The notes: a model not told the origin generated them from the sequence alone. Counted from the first letter of the stretch, positions 1-8,367 are shown. The stretch: 34,010 nucleotides of DNA from Candidatus Brocadiaceae bacterium (GCA_015661205.1 JACVXV010000039.1:1-34010); one strand, 5' to 3'. Numbers and translations: made by a program.

Positions 1-109
1 TTTCTCAATAAAAACATCTTACACATTTTTGGAAGGCAATGCTCCTTTTCTCTTCCTATGTCTTACTTATTACCCACAGATTCTGCGGACGAGCCGAATT
101 TTATTATGT

Positions 110-129
110 GACAAGCGGGGACGCTTGTC
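110..129. repeat. Perfect short hairpin upstream of the five-repeat gene
   Basis: Arms gacaagcg and cgcttgtc pair perfectly around a ggga loop. No T-tract follows, so a terminator is unlikely. It resembles the other ggaca-containing intergenic hairpins of this window and is probably a dispersed element. The rest of bases 1-274 shows no gene that I can support. Confidence 0.6.
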
Positions 130-274
130 CTACCAGAAACGGATTGAAATTTTTCTATCATTAAAACAATTATGACAAATCGCTCCATAATAATACAAGG
201 CACCGTCTCCCACATGGGGAAAAGTGTTTTGGTGTGTGCCTTATGCCTTATTCTGAAACAGGAGATGTATTAGC

Positions 275-3200
275 GTGATCAATGTGGATTTCCTCCGCGA
301 GGGGATTGAAAAGCTACTCTATATACACGAAGAGGTCTTCTGGCTTAAAGAGTGTTTTACCGTTGGCATCTCACTGCTGGTCTTCCTGTTTGTTTGGAAG
401 ATTGTGGTACTTGAATATGGCAGGGACGTACTGCTTTATATAAGCGCCGTTATAGGCGCCGCCTGTATCGCTATGGGCGATATGGAGTATTGGAGCAGCA
501 ACGACATCCTGAAACTCGTCGCCCCCATATCCCTTTTTCTGTTGGCGCATAAGAAAAAGCAGGAAAGCGACGTCATACTGTTCATCTTTCTCGTACCCTA
601 TTTCTTTACCTCGTACGCCTTTCATATTTACAAGAATATTTACTACGGCGGCGTTTCCGTATTAACTATTCCGCTTATTATCTTTTGCATTGCCCTTGCT
701 AAACAGAGCAGGGCGCTCTCTCTCTTTATCAGCATAGTCATAGGGATATTGATAAACCTGATCGGCGCCAATTGTGAGCCGGGCGTTAACGACATCATCA
801 TAAATCCCGCATTGATTACCCTTGCTATAAGGTCGATTGAGTTCCGAACAAAAAACCCGCGCTACACCGATTTTTTAAAGATATTCTGGATAACACTCGT
901 CTGCTTTGCCTTTTTCGGCAGTTGGGCATTCCATTTTCTGGAACCGGTACTTCCGCCGATCCTTGACCTACTGAAGGCGTACATTGCTGACCCGCTCTTT
1001 AGTGCAAGCAAACACATGATAGCGCGTGACGAAGAGGTTTTTTGGTTTAAAGAGTGTTTTACCGTAGGCATGTCGATACTGGTCTTCCTGTTCGTCTGGC
1101 GGATTGTGGCGCTTGAATACGGCAGGGGGGTGATGCTCTACGTAAGCGCCTTTATCGGCGCCGCCTGTATTGCGATGGGCGATATGGAGTATTGGAGCAG
1201 CAACGACATCCTGAAACTCGTTGCCCCCATATCCATCTTCCTGCTGGCTCAGAAGAAGAAGCGGGAAGGCGATGCCATGCTGTTCTTCTTTCTTGTTCCC
1301 TATTTCTTGACTTCGTACGTCTTTCATATTTATAAAAACTTTTACTACGGCGCCTTTTCCTTACTAACCATTCCCTGTATTATCTTCTGCATTACCCTTG
1401 TCAAACAGAGCAAGACGCTTTCAATCTTAATTAGCATCGTTATTGGGGTGTTGATAAACCTGCTCGGTATCAATTGCGAGCCTGGCGTTAACGACATCCT
1501 TATCAATCCGGCGCTTATTACCCTTGCCGTAAGGTGGATTGAGTTCAGGACGAAAAACCCGCGATACACGGGTTTTTTAAAGACATTCTGGATAACACTC
1601 GCCTGCTTTGCCTTTTTCGGCAGTTGGGCATTCCATTACCTGGAACCGATACTTCCGTCTGTCATCGACCAACTGAAGGGGTTCGTTACGGCGAATTTTG
1701 TTGATGCGGGCAAAGACCTGTTAGAGCGCAATGAAGAGGTATTCTGGCTCAAGGAGTGTGTCACCGTTGCCGGCTCAGCGCTGGTCTTCCTGTTTGTCAG
1801 GAGGGGTGTTGTCCAGGGGTATGGCAGAGAATTATTGCTCTTTATGAGCGCCTTAATCGGCGCTGCCTGCATTATGCTGGGTGACATGGAGTATTGGAGC
1901 AGCAATGACATGCTGAAGCTCGTCGCTCCCATATCCATGCTCCTGCTGATGCATAAGAGGAAGCGGGAAAGCGACGTTATGCTGTACATCTTTCTTATAC
2001 CCTATTTCCTGACCTCGTATGCATTTCACCTTTACAAGAATTTTTACTTTGGTGGGGTCTCCTTATTATCGGTACCCTTTATTATCTTTTGCATCGTCCT
2101 GTCGAAACAGAGCAAAGCGCTTTGCATCACTATCAGCATTATCCTTGGGATACTGATAAACCTGATCGGTATCAGCCTAGAACCCGGCATTAACGACGTT
2201 ATCATAAATCCGGCACTGATTACCCTCATTGTCCGGTTGATTGAATTCAGGACAAAAAACCCACGGTACAATAGCTTTTTGAAGATATTCTGGGTAACGC
2301 TCATCTGCTTTGCCTTTCTCGGCAGTTGGACGTTCCACTACCTGGAACCGATACTTCCCACGATCATCGACCAATTGAAGATATACGTTTTAGCGCCTTT
2401 CTTTGATACGGGGACACACCTGATAGAAGTACACGAAGAAGAGGTCTTTTGGATCAAAGAGTGTTTTACCACGGGTGTTTCTCTGCTGGTCTTCCTGTTT
2501 GTTTGGAGGGTCGTGATACTTGGGTATGGTGGAGAAATACTGCTTTTCGTGAGCGCCTTTATCGGCGCGGCCTGCATTATGATGGGCGACATGGAGTATT
2601 GGAGCAGCAACGACATCCTGAAACTCAGCGCCCCCATAGTCTTATTCCTGCTGGCACACAGGAGGAAGCAGGAAAGCGACGTCCTGCTGTTCATCTTCCT
2701 CGTACCATATTTTCTCACCTCGTATGCGTTTCATGTTTATAAAGGCATTCACTACGGGGGACTGTCATTATTATCCCATCCGCTCCTCGTCTTCAGCATC
2801 ATCCTCGTGAAAGATAGCAGGGTATGGTCTGTCTTTTTCTGCATTGTTATCGGAGTTCTGATAAACCTGATCGGTATGAACACTGAACCCGGCATCAATG
2901 ACATTATCGTAAATCCCGCCTTGCTCACCCTTATCGTAAGGGCGATTGAACTTAAGAAGAAGAATCCAAGTTACACGGGTTTCTTAAAGATACTCTGGAT
3001 AACGCTCATTTGTTTTGCCTTTTTTGGCAGTTGGGTATTCCATTTCGTGGAACCGATGCTCCCATACATGCTTGATTATTTGAATGCGTATGTAATGATA
3101 CCTTTACTTGACGCGGCGAAACACCTGATGGAGATGTGCGACGAGGTCTTTTGGCTCAAAGAATCCGTCACAACGCTTATATCCTTTATCATTTTACTTA

Positions 3201-3769
3201 TTGTTTGGGGACTTGTGAGACTGGGGTTTGGCGCCGGTGCGCTTTTGGTGGTGGGAACGTTTATCGGGTTTGGTTGTATCTTTCTGGATGGCGTTGACTT
3301 TTGGAGCAGCAATGACATACTGAAACTTCTTGCGCCAACGGCCGTATTTTTACTGGCAAACAAGAAAAAACAGGACAGCGACATTTTCTTGTACATATTT
3401 CTCGTGCCGTACCTCCTTACTTCGTATGAATTCTACCGGAGTGTACCGCATGGCGCGATGTCCGTGATGTCACACGCAATGATCCTTATAAGTATCGCCT
3501 TTGTTAAGAAAAACATGCCCCTTTCGTTCATGACCAGTGCTACGGTGGGGATACTCATAAACCTGCTTGGCGTTAATGCCTCTCCCGGCACGAACGATAT
3601 TTTTGTGAATCCCGCTCTGATTACGCTCGCGGTCAGAGGGCTTGAGTCCCGGACTAAAAATCCCCGGTACACGGAGTTTCTCAAATCATTCTGGCTGACA
3701 CTCGTATTTTTCGCCTACTTCGGCAGTTGGGTGTACTACCACTTACAAATCGCTTATTCAAGTATGTAA
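275..3769 (+). CDS. Large polytopic membrane protein of five tandem 234-residue repeats, unknown function
   Basis: I do not recognise the family. The protein has 1164 residues. It consists of five homologous units beginning near residues 19, 253, 487, 722 and 956, so the period is 234-235 residues (about 702 bases). Each unit has roughly seven hydrophobic stretches, which suggests about 35 membrane segments in total. Landmarks recur in every unit: an opening EVFWxKE, a GDMEYWSSNDILKL loop (GVDFWSSNDILKL in unit 5), an EPGxNDI..NPALITL segment, RTKNPRY, and a closing FGSWxFH. In unit 5 the EPG block reads SPGTND, and this unit is the most diverged. The GTG start at 275 is supported by ggag at 261-264. 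There is no signal peptide or enzymatic motif. The conserved charged and aromatic loops suggest a transport, channel or scaffold role, but that is only inference. The gene stands alone, convergent with resB across a non-coding gap. Confidence 0.85.
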   Translation: MINVDFLREGIEKLLYIHEEVFWLKECFTVGISLLVFLFVWKIVVLEYGRDVLLYISAVIGAACIAMGDMEYWSSNDILKLVAPISLFLLAHKKKQESDVILFIFLVPYFFTSYAFHIYKNIYYGGVSVLTIPLIIFCIALAKQSRALSLFISIVIGILINLIGANCEPGVNDIIINPALITLAIRSIEFRTKNPRYTDFLKIFWITLVCFAFFGSWAFHFLEPVLPPILDLLKAYIADPLFSASKHMIARDEEVFWFKECFTVGMSILVFLFVWRIVALEYGRGVMLYVSAFIGAACIAMGDMEYWSSNDILKLVAPISIFLLAQKKKREGDAMLFFFLVPYFLTSYVFHIYKNFYYGAFSLLTIPCIIFCITLVKQSKTLSILISIVIGVLINLLGINCEPGVNDILINPALITLAVRWIEFRTKNPRYTGFLKTFWITLACFAFFGSWAFHYLEPILPSVIDQLKGFVTANFVDAGKDLLERNEEVFWLKECVTVAGSALVFLFVRRGVVQGYGRELLLFMSALIGAACIMLGDMEYWSSNDMLKLVAPISMLLLMHKRKRESDVMLYIFLIPYFLTSYAFHLYKNFYFGGVSLLSVPFIIFCIVLSKQSKALCITISIILGILINLIGISLEPGINDVIINPALITLIVRLIEFRTKNPRYNSFLKIFWVTLICFAFLGSWTFHYLEPILPTIIDQLKIYVLAPFFDTGTHLIEVHEEEVFWIKECFTTGVSLLVFLFVWRVVILGYGGEILLFVSAFIGAACIMMGDMEYWSSNDILKLSAPIVLFLLAHRRKQESDVLLFIFLVPYFLTSYAFHVYKGIHYGGLSLLSHPLLVFSIILVKDSRVWSVFFCIVIGVLINLIGMNTEPGINDIIVNPALLTLIVRAIELKKKNPSYTGFLKILWITLICFAFFGSWVFHFVEPMLPYMLDYLNAYVMIPLLDAAKHLMEMCDEVFWLKESVTTLISFIILLIVWGLVRLGFGAGALLVVGTFIGFGCIFLDGVDFWSSNDILKLLAPTAVFLLANKKKQDSDIFLYIFLVPYLLTSYEFYRSVPHGAMSVMSHAMILISIAFVKKNMPLSFMTSATVGILINLLGVNASPGTNDIFVNPALITLAVRGLESRTKNPRYTEFLKSFWLTLVFFAYFGSWVYYHLQIAYSSM

Positions 3770-3825
3770 CAGATTTACCGGTATTCGAAACAAGGATGTG
3801 TTTATTTAATGGAGGAATATTGGGT

Positions 3826-3854
3826 GGCATGGACAAACCCTGCTTGTCCGTGCC
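3826..3854. repeat. Dispersed hairpin, copy A (ggcatggacaa family)
   Basis: Arms ggcatggacaa and ttgtccgtgcc pair over 11 bases with one G-T position. Related hairpins lie at 9937-9964 and 13028-13061. The absence of a T-run argues against a simple terminator, although it could still fold at the end of the five-repeat gene transcript. Confidence 0.55.
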
Positions 3855-3921
3855 TGCTTGTGACTTACAACGGTATGAAAACCACCGTAAATCAGGCCTA
3901 GGGCGACTTTTTTGTTCACAC

Positions 3922-3948
3922 GCAGGGACATGGGCACCGTGTCCCTGC
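3922..3948. repeat. Hairpin with 12-base arms
   Basis: gcagggacatgg pairs with ccgtgtccctgc around a gca loop, with 11 of 12 positions Watson-Crick and one G-T. It lies immediately beside the resB relic. It is probably another dispersed palindrome. Confidence 0.55.
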
Positions 3949-3956
3949 TTTGAAAT

Positions 3957-4126
3957 TCCTGTAGATTGTTTTCGTTGGTTAGCTTGCTGAGGCGCCGTAG
4001 CCGCTTTCGGCCACGCAATGGGCATTACATCCCCTTCCCAACCGTCCTGAAAATAATCAGCAACATGCCTGCTGAAAAGAACAAGATAGTCAGAAAGGTA
4101 AGGAGAATACTGGGATTTCTTTTTAC
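3957..4126 (-). pseudogene. Relic of the 3' end of a second resB copy
   Basis: On the minus strand, positions 4126 down to 4025 encode an in-frame tail beginning VKRNPSILLTF, containing LLIIFRTV and ending in a stop at 4025-4027. This matches the last 34 residues of the intact ResB at 4938-5900, which begin VKRNPSIPLTF and contain LLVIFRTV. About 90 of 107 aligned bases agree by eye. The similarity continues past the stop into non-coding DNA: the stretch from about 3957 corresponds to about 4886, including the shared string ttgttttcgtt. Upstream of the tail the reading frame is lost. A possible further remnant in another frame (VVTISKELKEV, around 4180-4215) is weaker. I read this as a truncated, decayed duplicate of the neighbouring gene. 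Confidence 0.8.
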
Positions 4127-4937
4127 CTTCTGTACTTGTGGTTGCACCTCCTGGCGCCGGGAAAGATGATGTACCAAACCTCCTTAAGTTCTTTACTAAT
4201 TGTAACAACAGGGGAGAAATATATAAACTCAACATGGCCTCTTATTTGATTTTTCACAATGGATTGAAACAACAATAGCCTGATATGCCATTTCTGACAT
4301 ACCAAGCTATTGTTTAAACTCTCTCATATCGCTTTACACCCCTTTCTCTAAAAGCTTAAGGATGCTTTTATCATTATCGGTAACATTTCAAAGACTACGA
4401 CGCGCTTTATATACTTTTTACATGTTGTTGGACGGGTCTTATTTCAATGTTACTGATAATTTCAAAGAACTTTTGGAGGGGAACTAAAAGCGGTCGAACA
4501 GATACATACTTATACATCTTTAAATTGCTTTTTTTATATCTTGAGGAACGTTTAACCTCATTAACTCTCTCTTAGTTCCTCTCCACCTTCATTTTACCAC
4601 ATTATTTGATTTTTGCCACCTTCCTCAGATTATTTTTCAATCAAGTCACGATTCAAAATGTGGTAATGAAAAGCTTAAAGTCTCTTTTTGTTTTTTGAAA
4701 TCACAGAGGGTTTGCTGGTGATTTATAGATTTCTTAACTTAATACGTATTGGGAAGGAATGGCACTGGTGAAAAGCCCGGCAGGTTTGTAAAGGGGCTTT
4801 GTAAGATAGATTCCGCACAAAAGGTTACAAGTAATATGCCCCTACCTGTTGGAATCGGGAGATACCTGTAGCTTGTTTCCGTTGTGCTATTTGTTTTCGT
4901 TGATTTGCTTGCTGACACTTTCGGCTACGCAATGGTA
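4127..4937. other. AT-rich non-coding stretch with three inverted repeats
   Basis: I see no credible gene here. It holds: (1) an imperfect long hairpin at 4271-4314, with arms aacaatagc and gctattgtt whose pairing extends inward with two mismatches; (2) an inverted repeat attatcggtaacatt (4373-4387) and aatgttactgataat (4446-4460), 14 of 15 matching; (3) ttaccacatt (4594-4603) and aatgtggtaa (4657-4666), perfect. The pattern looks like remains of small mobile or structured elements between two convergent genes. Confidence 0.5.
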
Positions 4938-5900
4938 TTACCTCACCTTCCGAACCGTTCTGAAAATAACCAGCAATACGCCTGTTGAAAAGAAAAAGAT
5001 AGCCACAAAGGTAAGGGGGATGCTGGGATTTCTTTTTACGCTGACGAGGGTTCCCGGCACGGACTTGATATCCTCAAAAACGATATTAACCCCGTTTACC
5101 ACCTTTGCATTTTTTTCCCCGACCGGCAGAAATATTTGCTGGGATCCCTGCCCTTTCACGGTAACAACGAGCTTCACGACGGGATACTGGTATTGCGGAG
5201 GCATGTACAAATCGGCCACGTACAGTTGCGCATTACCGGTGTTTATCTTCTCATTAATAGATACGTTGCTGGGGCGTCCATCTATATTCAGAATAACGCT
5301 GGATGCGATCCATCCATAATCACGCATAAGAACTTCTAACACCCCATGCTGTAAAAGAACTGGATTGTTGTAACCCAGGGTATCGGAGTACTCCACGCCG
5401 TCTTTTCGAACGGAGACAAAGACCGTGATGTTTTTGGGCATCCCGTTGGGATAAGAACTGGTTTTAAGGTCGGTGACCTTCATCTCTGCCCCTCCCACAT
5501 CCACCCATTCATTAGCGACGGAAACGGGCGGCGACGAGGTAGAGCAAAGCCCGCCCACGAGGTGGACGACCAGCGTGATAATAAAACCGACGTGCACAAG
5601 GGACGCGCCGTAGAGGGAAATCTTCTTTACGCCGCCTTTTGCCTTTCTGATAACTGAGTCAAGGGTACACAGGAAGGTATTGACACCGTAAAAAACACAC
5701 CCGATAAATAGCAGATAAAACCAGGCATGAATCGGCTTCCACTCGGTGAAAAAAAAGGTTATGTCGTCACCGGAAAGCCCGGCATAATGGCGGGGGAAGT
5801 AGCTCATGACAAAGCTGCCGATAATAAGCAATCCGGTAGCGGTAAAGCCGACAATAATACCGAGTTTTTGTGATTTTAAAAAGTTGTAGATGGCATTCAT
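4938..5900 (-). CDS. resB: ResB/CcsB-like cytochrome c biogenesis protein (System II)
   Basis: ResB (CcsB/Ccs1) works with CcsA to bring heme across the membrane and attach it to CXXCH motifs of c-type cytochromes. The 320-residue protein has four hydrophobic segments (about 13-33, 58-78, 97-119 and 290-312). A large extracytoplasmic domain (about 120-285) sits between the third and fourth, the usual ResB topology. His103 and His113 lie inside the third segment and His58 at the edge of the second; such His residues are candidate heme ligands in this family. It is shorter than many ResB proteins but complete. ccsA lies directly upstream on the same strand, 174 bases away. No clear Shine-Dalgarno sequence precedes the ATG. 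A decayed copy of its 3' end lies about 0.9 kb away at 3957-4126. Confidence 0.85.
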   Translation of the reverse strand: MNAIYNFLKSQKLGIIVGFTATGLLIIGSFVMSYFPRHYAGLSGDDITFFFTEWKPIHAWFYLLFIGCVFYGVNTFLCTLDSVIRKAKGGVKKISLYGASLVHVGFIITLVVHLVGGLCSTSSPPVSVANEWVDVGGAEMKVTDLKTSSYPNGMPKNITVFVSVRKDGVEYSDTLGYNNPVLLQHGVLEVLMRDYGWIASSVILNIDGRPSNVSINEKINTGNAQLYVADLYMPPQYQYPVVKLVVTVKGQGSQQIFLPVGEKNAKVVNGVNIVFEDIKSVPGTLVSVKRNPSIPLTFVAIFFFSTGVLLVIFRTVRKVR

Positions 5901-5948
5901 AAATGAACCGTTATTTTATACCTAATATCGCCCCGGTCGCCTGTCTAT

Positions 5949-6009
5949 GCCCCATAGGGGCAAATGCTAATAGTTTTCAAGGAAACGAACCATAAAGTCC
6001 CGTAGGGAC
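5949..6009. repeat. Structured intergenic element with two GC-rich hairpins
   Basis: Two short hairpins lie in the ccsA-resB spacer: gcccc-ata-ggggc (5949-5961) and gtccc-gta-gggac (5997-6009). The second sits in the context aaagtcccgtagggacggc. This closely matches aaagccccggaggggcggc at 13452-13470, which also follows a gcccc/ggggc hairpin. The two loci therefore look like copies of one dispersed REP-like element. Confidence 0.6.
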
Positions 6010-6074
6010 GGCTGAAAATAAAGAATTATAAAGGGCAAATACCCCTCGAAAAAACTTTGCTTGTGTAACCCTCG

Positions 6075-6842
6075 TTACCGAAAACTGTGCGAACCGCCGA
6101 GAAAGAAACTGGTGCCGACGTACGTCATAATAAGAATTACAAAGCCCAGTATGGCCACAAGCGGTTTAAATCTCTTTGCCGCAGGCCAGTAGTCCAGGTG
6201 CAGACACGTCGCATAAAAAAACCATATAATAACGGACCACACGACCTTTGCATCCCAGAGGAAATAAGCCCCCCAGGCGACAAAGCCCCACAAACCGCCA
6301 AAGATCATCGAAATGGAAAAGACGATAAGCCCATACTGAAAACCATCGTCAATAATCTGGTCATACCGCTTTTTTTCACCCGGTGTAAAGCACCGTGCAA
6401 CTGCCGCCGCCATAGCGCTAACCCACAGGGCATAACAAAAAAACGAGAGCGGCACATGCAGCACGTACCAGATGGTAAGCATGAGCGGCGGGGCGTAGCT
6501 CAAACCTTTGGGGAAGAGTGCTGCCCCCCAGAAGAAGCCATATCCGACGCCAAACAAGGTCAGGCGATAGATACGGCTCTCCGTCTTCGAGTAAATGAGC
6601 AAAATAATAAACGTAGCTATCGCAAAGGCGCTAAATGATTCGAATTTGTTGGTTAGCGGGAAATATCCTATTGCTATGCCGCGGAGCGTGGTTGCAGCAA
6701 CGTGAACGAGGATGATACCGAGTAAAACGTAAAAGCGTATTTTCCACCGGGTAAAGCCAATGCCCCAATAGACGGTATACGCCCCTATGCAGGACCAATA
6801 TAAAATAACCGATAAATAAATGAGAGACTGGGCGATGTCCAT
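6075..6842 (-). CDS. ccsA: CcsA-like heme-handling protein for cytochrome c biogenesis
   Basis: CcsA (ResC) is the polytopic partner of ResB in System II and carries the tryptophan-rich WWD heme-binding motif. In this 255-residue protein the motif is at about 185-215: a WGFVAWGAYFLWDAK core followed by a segment ending at His215. Other likely heme ligands are His47, in LVHVAATTL, and His129. The FPLTNKFESFSAF segment (61-73) is also typical of CcsA. About eight membrane segments are visible. The usual WDPKE core reads WDAKV here, so the Pro and Glu are missing. resB follows on the same strand, so the two probably form an operon. Start: ATG at 6842; an AAGGA-like sequence lies too far upstream to be a normal ribosome binding site. 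Confidence 0.9.
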   Translation of the reverse strand: MDIAQSLIYLSVILYWSCIGAYTVYWGIGFTRWKIRFYVLLGIILVHVAATTLRGIAIGYFPLTNKFESFSAFAIATFIILLIYSKTESRIYRLTLFGVGYGFFWGAALFPKGLSYAPPLMLTIWYVLHVPLSFFCYALWVSAMAAAVARCFTPGEKKRYDQIIDDGFQYGLIVFSISMIFGGLWGFVAWGAYFLWDAKVVWSVIIWFFYATCLHLDYWPAAKRFKPLVAILGFVILIMTYVGTSFFLGGSHSFR

Positions 6843-6907
6843 TTGAATAGTATTAAATTACATCCTTCATAAAACAGCGTCTGCCATTGCTAAAATGTTT
6901 GGTTCGA

Positions 6908-7105
6908 TCAAAGTCCTAACTCTTTCTTTGCTTCTTCCAGGCTTACTGTTGGAGCATTTTTTTCTGCCTTTTTTGCTTGGCGCAATTCTTTAAAATCTTC
7001 ATAATCATTAAGCTCTTCCTGTATTTTTAAAAACTCCTCATAGGGTATAACTGCAAATTGTTTTTTCCCGTTTTGTTCTAAAATATTTGGATGTAGGGTA
7101 ATCAT
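6908..7105 (-). CDS. Phd/YefM-like antitoxin
   Basis: This 65-residue protein is the likely antitoxin of the RelE-like toxin encoded just upstream (7119-7367). The N-terminal half contains a short beta-helix pattern with FAVIPYEEFLKIQ, as in Phd/YefM-family antitoxins. The C-terminal half is charged and helical, suited to wrapping the toxin. Such proteins neutralise the toxin and usually repress their own operon. A strong Shine-Dalgarno sequence, aaaggaggg, sits just before the ATG in the 13-base gap after the toxin stop. This could keep antitoxin synthesis high relative to toxin. The order is toxin first, the reverse of classical relBE. Family assignment is by pattern only. Confidence 0.75.
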   Translation of the reverse strand: MITLHPNILEQNGKKQFAVIPYEEFLKIQEELNDYEDFKELRQAKKAEKNAPTVSLEEAKKELGL

Positions 7106-7118
7106 AAATTCCCTCCTT

Positions 7119-7367
7119 TCATCTATAAATATCCTTCCTATGTCTAATCCGATAAACTACAATAACGTCTCCCTCGATTTCAAATAAAACCCTGTAATCG
7201 CCGACTCGTAATCTGTAGTTTGGTTCTGTGTTTGTTAGGTGTTTAACGTCACCAAACATATTTTCTTTTAATGCTTCAATTTTTTCAAAAATACGTTCAA
7301 GTTCTCTTTTGGATATTTTTTTTCCATCTTTTAAAGATTGAGGTTTGAACTCTATTTTGTATATCAT
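7119..7367 (-). CDS. RelE/ParE-family toxin
   Basis: At 82 residues this has the usual length of RelE/ParE-fold toxins, which in RelE-type members cleave mRNA on the ribosome. The order of elements fits: an N-terminal strand (MIYKIEFKPQSLKD), two helices rich in Lys/Glu, then YRLRVGDYRVLFEIE, the core strand motif of the fold, and a C-terminal RIRHRKDIYR. The basic residues in the last segment are in the place where RelE catalytic residues lie. It is the first gene of a two-gene operon with the antitoxin at 6908-7105. No good ribosome binding site is visible, in contrast to the antitoxin. Whether it targets mRNA or gyrase cannot be told from sequence. Confidence 0.85.
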   Translation of the reverse strand: MIYKIEFKPQSLKDGKKISKRELERIFEKIEALKENMFGDVKHLTNTEPNYRLRVGDYRVLFEIEGDVIVVYRIRHRKDIYR

Positions 7368-7478
7368 TTTTCAATTTCATTAAAAGCTAACATTGAGCTA
7401 TGGGACAGCGCATTTTCCCATCAAACACAGGGATAGACAGCACTACAGCTTACTGCGCAACCACTACGCCAAAAGACA

Positions 7479-8294
7479 TTATTGCTTTCCACCGGAAGCG
7501 GCTCGAAGTCTTGCCGCAAAGTCATCAATAATTGTAGTGAGCAACTGATGTGCCTTTTCGGTAAACAAACCGCTCAGTAAGCCCGCAAACCCGCTGCCAT
7601 AAGGATTGAATGTGACAAGTTCTCCTTGTGTTTGCAGAAGAAAAACGTGTTTTCCACCTTTAATAGCCAGATAAACAACAAATCCAGATGCAAGACCTAG
7701 TGATAACGATCGAAGTGTCATTGCACTATCTCCTCTCAGTGCAGTGATCATCGCTCCGATTGATCCACAGGCCATTATAGCAATAGCAAGTAATTGATCG
7801 GAACTGAGCATGAGAAGACTCGCAGTACTTTTACGGATGAAGCTCGTTAGGAGCGATAATCCTTCTGTACCGCCTGTACCGCCTGTACCGCCCTTGTCAA
7901 TATAGCTCCTACGCACGTTTCTGAGAATATGACTTTCTTCGTCAGAGCCAAGCGCTATAAGCGTTTGAACCTCTTGTTTTGTCCCTTCAAGCCACTGTAT
8001 CTCATTCAGCATATACCGCATTGCATCTGCGCGGTCAACGTTAACCGTAGCTGTACCCACAAGTTGTGTAATGCTACTTTCCCTGCTTTGCTCCACGAAC
8101 TCAGATTTGCGTGTTGATATTTGACCGCTGATTATGGACAGCACACTTTCACGAGCAGCAATTTCAGCAATTGAGAAAACTGCGGTAAACGCCACCATCA
8201 GAAGAATTAATGTATTAACAAACGAGTATGGCAATAAGTTTTTGACGTGTTTACAAAAAGACTGTGTTAATGGCAATTTACTATCCGTTTCCAT
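7479..8294 (-). CDS. Membrane protein of unknown function with a Gly-Gly-Thr repeat
   Basis: I do not recognise a named family. The 271-residue protein has one N-terminal membrane segment (about 24-45) and an extended polar region (about 46-155) with likely helical character. Two closely spaced membrane segments follow (about 163-186 and 193-214), then a C-terminal part with NPYGSGFAGLLSGLFTEKA. GLFTEKA-like segments occur near the ends of other bacterial membrane proteins, but give no function. Three tandem GGT units occur midway, encoded by three identical 9-base copies (7866-7892), a likely slippage site that keeps frame. It sits between the toxin-antitoxin pair and the foldase gene, all on the minus strand, with no sign of coupling. 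Confidence 0.75.
   Translation of the reverse strand: METDSKLPLTQSFCKHVKNLLPYSFVNTLILLMVAFTAVFSIAEIAARESVLSIISGQISTRKSEFVEQSRESSITQLVGTATVNVDRADAMRYMLNEIQWLEGTKQEVQTLIALGSDEESHILRNVRRSYIDKGGTGGTGGTEGLSLLTSFIRKSTASLLMLSSDQLLAIAIMACGSIGAMITALRGDSAMTLRSLSLGLASGFVVYLAIKGGKHVFLLQTQGELVTFNPYGSGFAGLLSGLFTEKAHQLLTTIIDDFAARLRAASGGKQ
7866..7892. repeat. Triple 9-base tandem repeat inside a gene
   Basis: Three perfect copies of tgtaccgcc lie end to end. On the coding strand they read Gly-Gly-Thr three times. Copy number changes would add or remove three residues without breaking the frame. Confidence 0.9.
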
Positions 8295-8367
8295 GCCCCC
8301 CCTTTTGTAAACAACCTCTAACTGGTTATTACCGTAATCACGGCATGACGAATTTTACTACACACAA

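Noticed and set aside
3681-4235. Minus-strand open frame of 184 codons over the gene end and the resB relic
   Set aside because: It crosses the 3' end of the five-repeat gene and reads the resB relic in the wrong frame.
4259-4270. ggattgaaac, similar to the end of many CRISPR repeats
   Set aside because: It occurs once, without regularly spaced copies; the ggattgaaa at 130-138 is a coincidence too. No cas genes are present.
4849-5319. Plus-strand open frame of 156 codons
   Set aside because: It lies opposite the intact resB gene, has no family resemblance, and its composition is that of an antisense shadow.
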